DNA from: Methylococcus sp. UBA6136
GTDB taxonomy: Bacteria; Pseudomonadota; Gammaproteobacteria; Methylococcales; Methylococcaceae
DNA: 46,422 nucleotides
NCBI GenBank assembly: GCA_002423305.1
Contig: DIVI01000054.1
Coordinates: forward strand, 15,937 to 62,358
Direction of reading: 5' to 3'
A program made the position numbers and the translations under genes. The notes beneath the pieces were generated by a model. It was not told the origin of the DNA. It saw nothing but the letters and a program-made list of their open reading frames with translations, and did not search any database. Below are positions 1-8,494 of the stretch, piece after piece. Numbering within the stretch: position 1 is the stretch's first letter; every line of letters begins with the position of its first letter.

Positions 1-581
1 AGCTCGGCGATGGCAATCGCCCCTGGCCTGAGCAACCGTGGCTGTTCGTCCAGCAGGCTGAGGATGGTGGATTCCAGGCCAACCGTGCAGTCACCCCCTT
101 CCAGGATCAGATCGACCGACTCGCCGAATTCGTCGTGGACGTGGTCGGCACGGGTCGGACTGACCCGGCCGAAACGATTGGCCGAGGGGGCCGCGATTCC
201 ACCGCCAAAGGCGCGGAGCAAGGCCAGCGCTACCGGGTGATCGGGCATGCGGAGACCGACACTGTCCTGCCCGCCGGTTACCTCCAGCGGCGCGTTCCCG
301 CGCTTGAGTATCAACGTGAGGGGACCGGGCCAGAAACGAGCGGCCAATTGTTTGGCGGCGGACGGAATCTCCCGTGCCCATTCCGTCATCCTCTCGGCGT
401 CGCCGATATGGACGATCAGCGGATGGCTGGTGGGCCGACCCTTGATGGCAAATATCCGTTGCACCGCCTCAGGGTTGCTGGCATCCGCGCCAAGGCCATA
501 GACGGTTTCGGTCGGAAAGGCCACCACGCCGCCCTGGCGAAGCTGCTCGACGGCCAGGGCAATATCGGTGGTTATGGGCAT
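1..581 (-). CDS. Threonylcarbamoyl-AMP synthase, Sua5/YrdC/TsaC family (3' end cut by window edge)
   Basis: The family makes threonylcarbamoyl-AMP from threonine, bicarbonate and ATP, the first step of t6A37 formation in ANN-decoding tRNAs, in the cytosol. I translated 193 open codons from the ATG at 579-581 (start MPITTDIALAVEQL). They show the YrdC fold signatures FPTETVYGLGADA, then IKGRPTSHPLIVHI, FWPGPLTLIL, VGLRMPDHP, APSANRFGRVSPT and GLESTI. The reading frame is still open at position 1, so it is not visible whether this is a short TsaC-type protein or a long Sua5 with an extra C-terminal domain. The motif style is closer to Sua5/YwlC than to E. coli TsaC. It lies 25 nt downstream of gloA on the same strand and may be cotranscribed with it. 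The family assignment is firm; the subtype is open. Confidence 0.9.
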   Translation of the reverse strand, partial: MPITTDIALAVEQLRQGGVVAFPTETVYGLGADASNPEAVQRIFAIKGRPTSHPLIVHIGDAERMTEWAREIPSAAKQLAARFWPGPLTLILKRGNAPLEVTGGQDSVGLRMPDHPVALALLRAFGGGIAAPSANRFGRVSPTRADHVHDEFGESVDLILEGGDCTVGLESTILSLLDEQPRLLRPGAIAIAE

Positions 582-606
582 GTCAGGGCTGTAAGTCGGC
601 CGGGTG

Positions 607-1002
607 TCAATGCGTCCCGCTGCCCTTCTGGATGAACTCGATTTTGTAGCCGTCCGGGTCGGCGACGAAGGCAATGATGGTCGCACCATGTTTCATCGGC
701 CCGGCTTCACGCAGGACGCTGCCGCCGCGCTGGCGGGTGAGTTCACAGGCTCGGGCGGCATCGTCGACTTCAATCGCGATATGGCCGAAGCCGGTGCCAA
801 GGTCGTAATGATCGGTGTCCCAGTTGTGGGTCAACTCGATCACGGCACTGTCCTTTTCGTCCTGATAGCCGACGAACGCCAGGGTGAACTTGCCTTCCGG
901 GTAATCGTGCTGCCGCAGCAGGCGCATGCCCAGCACTTCGGTGTAAAAGGCAATGGAGCGATCCAGATGGCCTACCCGGATCATGGTGTGAAGGATTCTC
1001 AT
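607..1002 (-). CDS. gloA: Lactoylglutathione lyase (glyoxalase I)
   Basis: Glyoxalase I isomerises the hemithioacetal of methylglyoxal and glutathione to S-lactoylglutathione, a cytosolic detoxification step. The product is 131 aa, close to the 135 aa of the E. coli enzyme. All four metal ligands of the Ni-type bacterial enzymes fall at the expected positions: His5 (RILHTMIRV), Glu56 (AVIELTHN), His74 (GFGHIAIEV) and Glu122 (YKIEFIQ). The VOC fold repeat is visible as two halves, about 1-65 and 70-131. The gene follows the SPOR-domain gene by 44 nt and precedes the Sua5-type gene on the same strand, so it is probably the fourth gene of a minus-strand run. No truncation or odd codon use was noticed. 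Confidence 0.96.
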   Translation of the reverse strand: MRILHTMIRVGHLDRSIAFYTEVLGMRLLRQHDYPEGKFTLAFVGYQDEKDSAVIELTHNWDTDHYDLGTGFGHIAIEVDDAARACELTRQRGGSVLREAGPMKHGATIIAFVADPDGYKIEFIQKGSGTH

Positions 1003-1046
1003 GGTGTTATCGCTTGAGTAGCCGGGGTCGGATAGTCAGGATCGGG

Positions 1047-1592
1047 TCAGTTTGCCGGCGCCTGCATGATGCTGTCGATGTTCCTGTCTCGCAGAAACAG
1101 CCGGACCTGATTGGCGTCGGGGATGGTTTGGTAAGGTCCAAGCTTGACCCGGTACCAGCTGGCATATTCCAGCTTGATCTGTTCCAGACGGGGTTTGAGT
1201 TTCGCGAAGTCTTCCAGTCGGGCTTTCAAGGCCTCGGCCTGCTCCTGACTCCTGAAGGCGCCCAGCTGAAGGAAATACTGGCCCACGACGGGTGTTTTTC
1301 CAAGACGGACCTCCCGCTTCTCGCTGTTGACCTCACTCTCCGGGATCTTTCTTTCCGTGTCCGGGAGTAGTTTGAAAAAGCTGAAGTGTGGTGCCGGCAA
1401 GGATGAATCAGGCAGAGCGGGCGGGGCCGGACTCGTCTGGTCCGACACAGGCAGGTAGCGCGGGAGAATCAGCGCGACCAGACCAGCGAGGATCGCCGCC
1501 GTCACAAGCCCCCATCCTAGGCCCGGAAAGGCGGGTTTGGGCTTCTTCTTTTGCTGAAAACCCGGAACACGATGCTTGAGATCTTTCGCCAT
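1047..1592 (-). CDS. SPOR-domain single-pass membrane protein (FtsN-like)
   Basis: SPOR domains bind glycan strands stripped of stem peptides at the division septum, so a role in cell division or envelope maintenance is likely; the exact role is not visible. The 181-aa product has a basic N-terminus (GFQQKKKPKPAF), one membrane segment at about residues 22-42, a Pro/Ser-rich periplasmic linker, and a C-terminal SPOR repeat from about residue 105 (YFLQLGAFRSQEQAEALKAR ... WYRVKLGPYQ). I chose the ATG at 1590-1592 because the upstream in-frame sequence lies inside argS, whereas this start is only 4 nt after the argS stop. Tight coupling of argS with an FtsN-like SPOR gene is a common proteobacterial arrangement. 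It is shorter than E. coli FtsN (319 aa). Confidence 0.88.
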   Translation of the reverse strand: MAKDLKHRVPGFQQKKKPKPAFPGLGWGLVTAAILAGLVALILPRYLPVSDQTSPAPPALPDSSLPAPHFSFFKLLPDTERKIPESEVNSEKREVRLGKTPVVGQYFLQLGAFRSQEQAEALKARLEDFAKLKPRLEQIKLEYASWYRVKLGPYQTIPDANQVRLFLRDRNIDSIMQAPAN

Positions 1593-1596
1593 AGGA

Positions 1597-3360
1597 TTAC
1601 ATCGATTCCGGCGCCGAGACATCCAGCAGCGCCAGCCCGTTGGCGATGACCTGCCGGACCGCCGCAATCAGGTTCAGGCGGGCGTCGCGCAGATCGGCAT
1701 CCTCGACCAGGAACTGGTGCGAGTTGTAATAGCCATGCAGTTCGGCGGCCAGGTCGCGCAAATAATGAATCAGGTGATGCGGTGCATGCTGCAGCGCGGA
1801 TTGCTGCACCACCTCCGGATAGCGCGTCAGTGTGGTCACCAGGGCGTTCTCATGCGGCTCGGTCAGTCGGCTCAGGTGTGTCATGCCGTTCGGCAGGTTG
1901 CGCGGCAAGCCCTTCTCATCGAGCTGGCGAAACACACTGCACACACGGGCGTGGGCGTACTGCACGTAATAGACCGGGTTTTCGTTGGTGCGCGAGGTCG
2001 CCAGCTTGAGGTCGAAGTCCATGTGCTGGTCGGACTTGCGCATGACGTAGAAGAAGCGCGCTGCGTCCTTGCCGACCTCGTTGCGCAACTGCCGCAGCGT
2101 CACGAACTCGCCGGAGCGGGTCGACATCTGCACCTTCTCCTCGCCGCGATACAGCACGGCGAACTGCACCAGCAGCACGTCCAGCTTGTCCCGCTCGCCG
2201 CCCAGCGCCTCGATGGCGGCCTTCACCCGGGGAATGTAGCCGTGATGGTCGGCGCCCCAGATATTGATAATGCGATCAAAGCCACGCTCCAGCTTCTGCA
2301 TGTGGTAGGCAATGTCGGAGGCAAAATAGGTCATCTGGCCGTTCTCGCGCACCACCACCCGGTCCTTTTCGTCGCCGAGGCGGGTCGAGGCGAACCAGGT
2401 GGCGCCGTCCTGCTGATACAGGTAGCCGGCCGTCTGCAGCGTGTCGAGTGAACGCTGCACGGCGCCGGAGTCAGTCAGGCCGCGCTCGGAAAACCATTCC
2501 TCATAGTGGACGCCGAATTCCTCCAGATCCTGGCGGATGTCGGCAAGGATGTCGTTGAGGCCGGCGTCGAACACCTCCCGGTAGTCCGTCGAGCCAAGCA
2601 ACTCCTTGGCCCGGCCCACCAGCGCGTCGATATGCAGTTCCTTGTCGCCGCCCTGTGGCTCGTCGTCGGGGATGCCGGCGAAAACCTCGGCCGCCGGTCG
2701 GCGCAGGCGCTCGCCCTGGGCCTTGTGCAGATCAAAGGCGATGGCGCGCACGTACTCGCCGCGATAGCCATTACTGGGAAACACCAAGCTCTCGCCGCAT
2801 TCCTCCAGATAACGCAGCCAGACGCTGGCGGCCAGGATGTCCATCTGCCGGCCGGCGTCATTCACGTAATACTCGCGATGCACCTCACAGCCGATGGCGG
2901 CCAGCAGGTTGGCCACCACCGCGCCATAGGCCGCGCCTCGCCCGTGGCCAACATGCAGCGGGCCGGTCGGGTTGGCGGAGACGAATTCCACCTGCACTCG
3001 CTGGCCGGCGCCGCTGCTGCGGCTCTTGCCGAACTCGTGGCCGGCCTCGTGAATATCGCGGATGACGCCAAACTGCGCCTGCGGGTCGATGAAGAAATTG
3101 ATGAAGCCGGGACCGGCGATTTCGACCTTGGTTACAACGGGGTCTGCCGCCAGGGCGGCGATGATTTTTTCCGCAAGTGCTCTTGGGTTGCTGCGGGCCG
3201 GCTTGGCCAGCGTCATGGCCAGATTGGTGGCGAAATCGCCATGCTGGGCGTCGCGGGCCCTTTCAATCAGGCACTCAGGTTCCAGTTCGGTGGGCAGATC
3301 CCCATTGCTTTTGAGGATGGCAACAGCATCCAGCAGTAATTCTTCCAGGCGTTTTTTCAT
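1597..3360 (-). CDS. argS: Arginyl-tRNA synthetase
   Basis: Class I synthetase that charges tRNA-Arg with arginine in the cytosol. The product has 587 aa, the usual length. The N-terminal Add-1 domain occupies about residues 1-115. The HIGH motif appears as HVGH at 136-139 within NPTGPLHVGHGRGAAYG. The KMSKS loop is degenerate, as is normal in ArgS (VQMSTRSGEFVTL). The DALR anticodon-binding domain forms the C-terminal end (VYYVQYAHARVCSVFRQL onward). It begins at the ATG 3358-3360, 79 nt after the stop of the TIR-STAND gene, and its stop lies 4 nt before the SPOR gene. No strong Shine-Dalgarno sequence is seen before the ATG. Confidence 0.98.
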   Translation of the reverse strand: MKKRLEELLLDAVAILKSNGDLPTELEPECLIERARDAQHGDFATNLAMTLAKPARSNPRALAEKIIAALAADPVVTKVEIAGPGFINFFIDPQAQFGVIRDIHEAGHEFGKSRSSGAGQRVQVEFVSANPTGPLHVGHGRGAAYGAVVANLLAAIGCEVHREYYVNDAGRQMDILAASVWLRYLEECGESLVFPSNGYRGEYVRAIAFDLHKAQGERLRRPAAEVFAGIPDDEPQGGDKELHIDALVGRAKELLGSTDYREVFDAGLNDILADIRQDLEEFGVHYEEWFSERGLTDSGAVQRSLDTLQTAGYLYQQDGATWFASTRLGDEKDRVVVRENGQMTYFASDIAYHMQKLERGFDRIINIWGADHHGYIPRVKAAIEALGGERDKLDVLLVQFAVLYRGEEKVQMSTRSGEFVTLRQLRNEVGKDAARFFYVMRKSDQHMDFDLKLATSRTNENPVYYVQYAHARVCSVFRQLDEKGLPRNLPNGMTHLSRLTEPHENALVTTLTRYPEVVQQSALQHAPHHLIHYLRDLAAELHGYYNSHQFLVEDADLRDARLNLIAAVRQVIANGLALLDVSAPESM

Positions 3361-3439
3361 TCGGAGGGCGGCGGCGGGGAGGGTGAGTGGGCCGGCTATT
3401 ATCCTTAAAAGCCATCAGCGATGACAATCGCACTGATTT

Positions 3440-6367
3440 TCAAGGAGCTGGATTCGATTCGCCGGCCTGAGCGCGGGCCAGTCGACGCAAATCGGCCTCG
3501 TGTCGTTCGGTCAAACGCTCGATCTTGTGACGTAGCCAGCCGAGATCTTCCCGAAGCAGGCTATTTTCCGGGAACTCGATGGCCAACTTTTCGATGATGC
3601 CGCGGGCGGTTTGATATCGGGCGAGGGCGGCGGTGATGTTTTTTTCCAACTCACGGCTGCGCCCAAGCTTGATGAGAACCGTCGCGATGTCGCGGCGGTG
3701 AATGCCATCGAAAGCCGACTGATGGGCCGGATTTTCGGCGATCAGCAAAAAGCGTTGAAAATGATGATCAGCCTCGGCGGGATCGTCCAGGCCATTCAGC
3801 GTATCGCCCAGATTTTTGTGGCAAAGCGCGACATCTCTCTGCCATTCCGGGTTGTCGGGTTGGAGGTGGGCGGTGTTCTCGGCAATCGCCAGTGCGGTGC
3901 GGTAGCGATTGAGCGCCCCGGAGAGGTCATCCTTGGCGCGCAGGATGTCACCGATACGGTTGTGAGTAGCAGCCGGGGCCCGCGCGAACCGCACCTGCTG
4001 GGGTTGGGCCTCGGCCAGTTTCTCGAAATGGGCGAGGGCATGCTCCAATTGGGTCATGGCCGTTTCGCTGTTCTTCAATGCGATATTCAGTTCTGCCAGG
4101 TCGGCGTGGCTGCTGGCTAGATCGAATTCCAGCGAGCTGTCTTCGGACGCAAGGTGATGAAGTTTGCCGATCAGACCATGAACGGCTTGCTGGCTCTGCA
4201 AGGCCCCCTCCACGTCACCCAGTTCCTTTTGCAGGCTTCCTATCTTGATGTTCAGTCGCAGTGCATCGCGGAGGCGATCCTGTCCCAGGGTTTCCTGCTT
4301 GGCAATGAAGGTCCGAATCCCCAAGCTTTTGCGGTAATGATCCAGTGCCGATGAGGAATCCTTCTGTTCCACCAACAGGTCACCCAGCTGTTCCTGGATG
4401 CGGGCAAAGTCTCGTTGCCGTGCGCCATTTTGTGGATCGATTGCCATGGCTCTGACCAGGTAGGCACTGGCAGCCCGATACCATTGCATGGCGCGTCTGC
4501 TTGCGCCATGCATGAGGTCCAGATCGGCCAGGTGAATGGCCAGACGGATGCGGCCGGTGACTTCTGCGGCACTGTCCTCGGCCTCTATCGGCCTGTCGCG
4601 CAGATCCTCGGTCAGTTTTCTTCCGTGAGCCGCCAGTGCGTCGAGCCGGCGCCAATCCCGGCTGGCATGGCAGGACTCGGCGATGATATACAGGGCCTGC
4701 AGTGCGGATTCTTTTAGCAAGAGTTGTCGGGGAGACACAGTCACCACCTGGTTGATGGCCTTGCCGGCTAACTCATAAATCTGCAGTGCATTATCTGTCC
4801 GTGTTGCCAAGCCATGCTTCACCAGGCTGCTGGCGCCCTCTTCGACATACAGTCGGGCAGCGTCAGTTGACAGGGGGACTTCCTGTGGCTCGTTGAGAAA
4901 AATGGTGAAGAGGTCCTCTTTCCGGTCATCCGCGCTTAAGCCGCTGAGTATCAGGCACTCGGTCAGGAAATCCAGGGGCAGCGGGGTATCCCCCAGCTCC
5001 GCCGCCAGTCGGAGTATGTCTCGGCCCGCCCCTCCCAGAGCCCTCAGGCTTTCGAGAATCATTGCTGCGCAGGCGGTTTCACGGGATTCAGGAAACTGTC
5101 CGGGCCAGTGCTGGCTGAATTCGCTCGCAGGTTTGTTCTTCTTCTCCAGCTTTTGCAGCAGCCAATTGAAGGTGGCGCGGCGATGTCGGCGATGACCCTC
5201 TGCCAGGGCGGCCATCATGGCGATGAACCGCGGATGTCGGCCCACCGCCTCACTTAACCAGTTCGCAGCGTCCATGTCCTCACCCCGTCCGGTCGCCTTG
5301 TTCTGTGTGATGGCGAGGAGTCCGGCGGCCTCATCGAGGATGGGCAGGTGAATGGGTTCTCCCCGATGGTCGTAGCGTGGGCTGCATGTCACGAAAATGG
5401 TTCGGCCCAGCCGAGGGGATTGGTTTTGCGCTGTGGGGGCCAGCCACTGCTGGATGACCGGGCCATTGATGCCTTCGGGAAGATCGTCGACTATCCAGAG
5501 GAAAGGCTGGCCTGCACGGTCGAGAAGGTCCCCTAGATCGGTCATCACTGCGGCAAGGGGACTCTGTTCGTCTAGCTGGGTGTCAGGACTGATTTGGCGG
5601 AGCAGGGATAGCAGTTGAGGCGCCAGTGCGGGGTTTTCAGCCAGTTCCCTGAGTCTGAGCGCAGGTGTCGCCCCGCGGGCCGAAATGCGGAAAATACCGC
5701 CGGGGTAGGCTGCACTGAAACGAAAAGCATATTCGCGCGTCAGGGTGGATTTTCCTAATCCGGGAGGGGCGGAGACCACGATGAAGGAAGGGGAATGCCC
5801 ATGAACGCCCATTGACGGATGAGTCAACCCGTCATGAATATCCCAAAGCTCTCGCTCTCTGCCGGCGAAGAGAACAGGGCCATGAGTCAAGGTGTCATAA
5901 GGTTCGATCCAGCCGGCGTGTGCTTGCGGGTAAAGCCCGCCCAGCGTTCCGTCTAATCGTGCGCAGCATTGATGTAATTTTTCTGCCAGCGCCGGGATGT
6001 CCGGGGTGTCTGATTGATCCGTTGTGGGGGGGATGATGTAATCCCTGAGTTGCAGGGGATAGATATGCTTGAGGCCGGTTTCGGCGTTGACAACCAGAAT
6101 CCGTTCGGGAGTCGAGGTGGCCTCTCGCTGGCGAGCGATCCAGGCCATGGCGAGATGGGTCTGACAGGCCCGCGACCGGAAGAAACCCTCTGAAGCCCAA
6201 ACGAGAAAACTTTTGGATGTGGTGAGTTTGGGGTGCAGGTCGCTGCCGTGCCCGCCTTCATAGTTAAAACAGGACACACCTCGCGCCGCCAGGGCGGCTG
6301 TCAGCCGTTTGACGGTGGCGGCGGATGCCGGGTCATGACAGATGAAAACGTCGTGGGGGCCGGACAA
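3440..6367 (-). CDS. TIR domain - STAND/NB-ARC-like ATPase - TPR protein (candidate immune sensor)
   Basis: Large 975-aa multidomain protein. Residues 5-115 resemble a TIR domain (DVFICHDPASAATVKRLTAA; then SKSFLVWASEGFFRSRACQT). Residues about 165-420 form a STAND-type NTPase: Walker A APPGLGKST (200-208), Walker B FLWIVDDLP (289-297) and a sensor-like strand GRTIFVTCSPRYD (321-333). From about residue 550 the protein is helical, with TPR-like units such as ALDHYRKSLGIR and ALNRYRTALAIAE. This order matches bacterial NLR-like proteins, several of which act against phage; that function is inference here. Oddity: where catalytic TIR domains have C-x-x-E, this one reads Cys68-Gln-Thr-His71, so the NADase glutamate seems absent. 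I use a TTG start because AGGAG lies 9 nt upstream. It stands between housekeeping operons with no mobile-element genes alongside. Confidence 0.85.
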   Translation of the reverse strand: MSGPHDVFICHDPASAATVKRLTAALAARGVSCFNYEGGHGSDLHPKLTTSKSFLVWASEGFFRSRACQTHLAMAWIARQREATSTPERILVVNAETGLKHIYPLQLRDYIIPPTTDQSDTPDIPALAEKLHQCCARLDGTLGGLYPQAHAGWIEPYDTLTHGPVLFAGRERELWDIHDGLTHPSMGVHGHSPSFIVVSAPPGLGKSTLTREYAFRFSAAYPGGIFRISARGATPALRLRELAENPALAPQLLSLLRQISPDTQLDEQSPLAAVMTDLGDLLDRAGQPFLWIVDDLPEGINGPVIQQWLAPTAQNQSPRLGRTIFVTCSPRYDHRGEPIHLPILDEAAGLLAITQNKATGRGEDMDAANWLSEAVGRHPRFIAMMAALAEGHRRHRRATFNWLLQKLEKKNKPASEFSQHWPGQFPESRETACAAMILESLRALGGAGRDILRLAAELGDTPLPLDFLTECLILSGLSADDRKEDLFTIFLNEPQEVPLSTDAARLYVEEGASSLVKHGLATRTDNALQIYELAGKAINQVVTVSPRQLLLKESALQALYIIAESCHASRDWRRLDALAAHGRKLTEDLRDRPIEAEDSAAEVTGRIRLAIHLADLDLMHGASRRAMQWYRAASAYLVRAMAIDPQNGARQRDFARIQEQLGDLLVEQKDSSSALDHYRKSLGIRTFIAKQETLGQDRLRDALRLNIKIGSLQKELGDVEGALQSQQAVHGLIGKLHHLASEDSSLEFDLASSHADLAELNIALKNSETAMTQLEHALAHFEKLAEAQPQQVRFARAPAATHNRIGDILRAKDDLSGALNRYRTALAIAENTAHLQPDNPEWQRDVALCHKNLGDTLNGLDDPAEADHHFQRFLLIAENPAHQSAFDGIHRRDIATVLIKLGRSRELEKNITAALARYQTARGIIEKLAIEFPENSLLREDLGWLRHKIERLTERHEADLRRLARAQAGESNPAP

Positions 6368-6520
6368 AGGGGAACGCTCCTGCCGAGGAAATCAATATTT
6401 TGGGCATCTCATTGTATCCCGAATGTTTCGCCAACGATGAATTGAACCTCCATCGCTGAACGCTTGATGGCCGACCGTCGACAGTTGATCATTGGCTGCA
6501 TTAATCCCCCTTTGATTGTG

Positions 6521-6526
6521 TATGAT
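6521..6526 (+). promoter_or_regulatory. Possible -10 element upstream of the Mla-type operon
   Basis: In the 193-bp gap between the divergent TIR-STAND gene and the permease gene, TATGAT lies 34 nt before the TTG start. No good -35 hexamer is found at the right distance, so this is a weak prediction by eye. The rest of the gap is AT-richer than its surroundings and shows no other clear signal. Confidence 0.25.
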
Positions 6527-6560
6527 TTAGCTTACTTTCCAATCATAAAAGACCCATTTC

Positions 6561-7694
6561 TTGACCCCACCAACCTGGTTAGCGACCCCCAACGGCGAAA
6601 ACTGCCTGAATCTGTCCTTTAGCGGTGACTGGTGCCTAGAGTCCATCGCTTTGATGGATTTGTCAGCACTTCTTGCTGAGTTGAACGAGCGTTCAGGTGC
6701 GCAATCGGTAGTGCTGGATGGGCGCGAACTGGGCCGTTGGGACAGTGCCTTTATGACCTTTCTTCTTGATTTCAAGCAGGGTTGTGCCGCGCACCATGCG
6801 ACCCTCGACATCAGTGGCATGCCCTCGGGGGTGCGTTCCCTGTTGGATCTGGCTTCGGCTGTTCCAGAAAGGGAGGGGGCTCGACGAACGGCTTCCCGCA
6901 GTGTCTGGCTGGCTGAGGTCGGTGAGACGGCTCGCAAGTTGTGGGCGGATGGTCTTTTTCTCACCCGTTTTCTGGGTGAAACGACGCTGGCGGGATTCGC
7001 CTTGATCGTCGGCAAGGCACGCTATCGGCGCGTCGATCTATGGTTGCAAATTCAGGAGTGCGGTCCCTCTGCGGTGCCGATTGTTACCCTGATCAGCCTG
7101 TTGGTGGGGTTGATCCTTGCTTTTGTCGGAGCTGTACAGTTAGCTATGTTTGGTGCCCAGCTGTACATCGCTGATCTGGTTGCACTGGGTATGACCCGTG
7201 AAATGGGCGCTCTGATGACTGCCATTATCATGGCCGGCCGCTCCGGAGCGGCTTTCGCCGCACAGATCGGCACCATGAACGTGAATATGGAGATCTCCGC
7301 CTTGCGGGTCATGGGGTTCGCACCGATGGAATTTCTGGTGCTCCCGCGGATGCTGGCGTTGATTCTGGTCATGCCTTTCCTGTGCCTGTATTCCGATCTC
7401 CTCGGCATCATCGGTGGGGGGCTGGTCAGTGTCGCCTTTTTCGATATTCCGGTCACCCAGTTCATGCATCGAACGGCCGAATCGGTTCACCTGACGGATT
7501 TCTTTATCGGCGTATTCAAATGTGCACTGTTCGGGGTTCTGATTGCTCTGGCGGGCTGCATGCGAGGTTTGCAGTGTGGCCGCAGTGCCTCCGCGGTTGG
7601 CGATGCGGCGACTTCGGCTGTTGTTACCAGCATCGTCTTCATCGTCGTTGCCGACTCCATAGTCACGCTGGTCTGTGACCGGCTCGGTATTTAG
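6561..7694 (+). CDS. MlaE-type ABC lipid transport permease with N-terminal STAS-like domain
   Basis: Inner-membrane permease of an MCE/Mla-type phospholipid transporter. The 377-aa product has a soluble STAS-like part (about residues 1-115, e.g. ALMDLSALLAELNERSGAQS), which resembles MlaB fused to the permease. Residues about 130-377 are the MlaE fold, with the family signature GMTREMGALMTAIIMAGRSG followed by AAFAAQIGTMNVNMEISALR. Several hydrophobic segments follow (FLVLPRMLALILVMPFLCLY; SAVVTSIVFIVVADSIVTLV). An in-frame stop just upstream (6546-6548) leaves TTG 6561 as the first start; the next ATG would cut into the STAS part. The ATPase gene follows after 17 nt. In E. coli MlaB is a separate protein; this fused layout is common in other proteobacteria. 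Confidence 0.9.
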   Translation: MTPPTWLATPNGENCLNLSFSGDWCLESIALMDLSALLAELNERSGAQSVVLDGRELGRWDSAFMTFLLDFKQGCAAHHATLDISGMPSGVRSLLDLASAVPEREGARRTASRSVWLAEVGETARKLWADGLFLTRFLGETTLAGFALIVGKARYRRVDLWLQIQECGPSAVPIVTLISLLVGLILAFVGAVQLAMFGAQLYIADLVALGMTREMGALMTAIIMAGRSGAAFAAQIGTMNVNMEISALRVMGFAPMEFLVLPRMLALILVMPFLCLYSDLLGIIGGGLVSVAFFDIPVTQFMHRTAESVHLTDFFIGVFKCALFGVLIALAGCMRGLQCGRSASAVGDAATSAVVTSIVFIVVADSIVTLVCDRLGI

Positions 7695-7711
7695 CTCGTG
7701 TGGTGGTTGGC

Positions 7712-8494
7712 ATGACGGAAGCCGTGATCACTGTGGAGAATCTGACCATGGCCTATGGCGACTTCCTGATTCAGCGGGATCTCAATTTCACGGTCAATCG
7801 GGGAGATATTTTCGTGGTCATGGGCGGCAGTGGTTGCGGTAAAAGCACGCTCCTGATGCACCTGATCGGGCTGCAGACTCCCGCGAAAGGATCGATTTTT
7901 TATGGGGAGCAGGATTTCTGGCGGGCCAATGCCAGGCAGCGGGAACAGATCATGCGACGGGTCGGCGTGTTGTTCCAGAGCGGGGCGCTCCTGAGTTCCA
8001 TGACGCTGGCGGAAAATATCGCGCTGCCCTTGATGGAGTTCACTTTACTGACATCGCGACAGATCGCCAAGATGGTTTCCTACAAGCTGGCATTGGTCGG
8101 GTTGGCGGGGTTTGAAGACTACTATCCCTCCGAAATCAGTGGCGGCATGCAGAAGAGGGCGGGCTTGGCGCGAGCCATGGCACTCGATCCCGAGATCCTT
8201 TATTTTGATGAGCCATCGGCCGGTCTGGATCCCATCAGTGCCAAGTTGCTAGATGATCTGATCAAAGGCTTGCGTGATAGTCTGGGTGCCACGGTGGTCA
8301 TGGTGACGCACGAACTGGCCAGTATATTTGCGATCGGCACCAACTCCATCTTCCTGGATCCAGAGACCAAGACGGCGATTGCCGCTGGCCCTCCCCGGCA
8401 GATGTTGGCTGAGTCAAGCGATGAGAGGGTCATCCGCTTTCTGACCCGTGATAATCCAAAAGCAGAACTCCCACCATTAGAGGCCATTTCGTGA
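7712..8494 (+). CDS. ABC transporter ATP-binding protein, MlaF type
   Basis: Energy-providing ATPase of the Mla/MCE transporter, bound to the permease on the cytoplasmic face. The 260-aa product has Walker A GGSGCGKSTLL, a Q-loop LFQSGALL, the ABC signature ISGGMQKRAGLARAMALDP, Walker B EILYFDEPSAGLDP and the H-loop VTHEL. The ISGGMQKR form of the signature is characteristic of MlaF-like proteins. I chose the ATG at 7712 (MTEAVITVENL); a GTG four codons earlier at 7700 is also possible. The stop codon overlaps the GTG start of the MCE gene, so translational coupling is likely. Confidence 0.93.
   Translation: MTEAVITVENLTMAYGDFLIQRDLNFTVNRGDIFVVMGGSGCGKSTLLMHLIGLQTPAKGSIFYGEQDFWRANARQREQIMRRVGVLFQSGALLSSMTLAENIALPLMEFTLLTSRQIAKMVSYKLALVGLAGFEDYYPSEISGGMQKRAGLARAMALDPEILYFDEPSAGLDPISAKLLDDLIKGLRDSLGATVVMVTHELASIFAIGTNSIFLDPETKTAIAAGPPRQMLAESSDERVIRFLTRDNPKAELPPLEAIS

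Noticed and set aside
1576..3339. Long plus-strand frames opposite argS (291 aa and 277 aa)
   Set aside because: They are antisense to a clearly conserved synthetase, are rich in Gln, His, Val and Gly from reversed codons, and show no domain.
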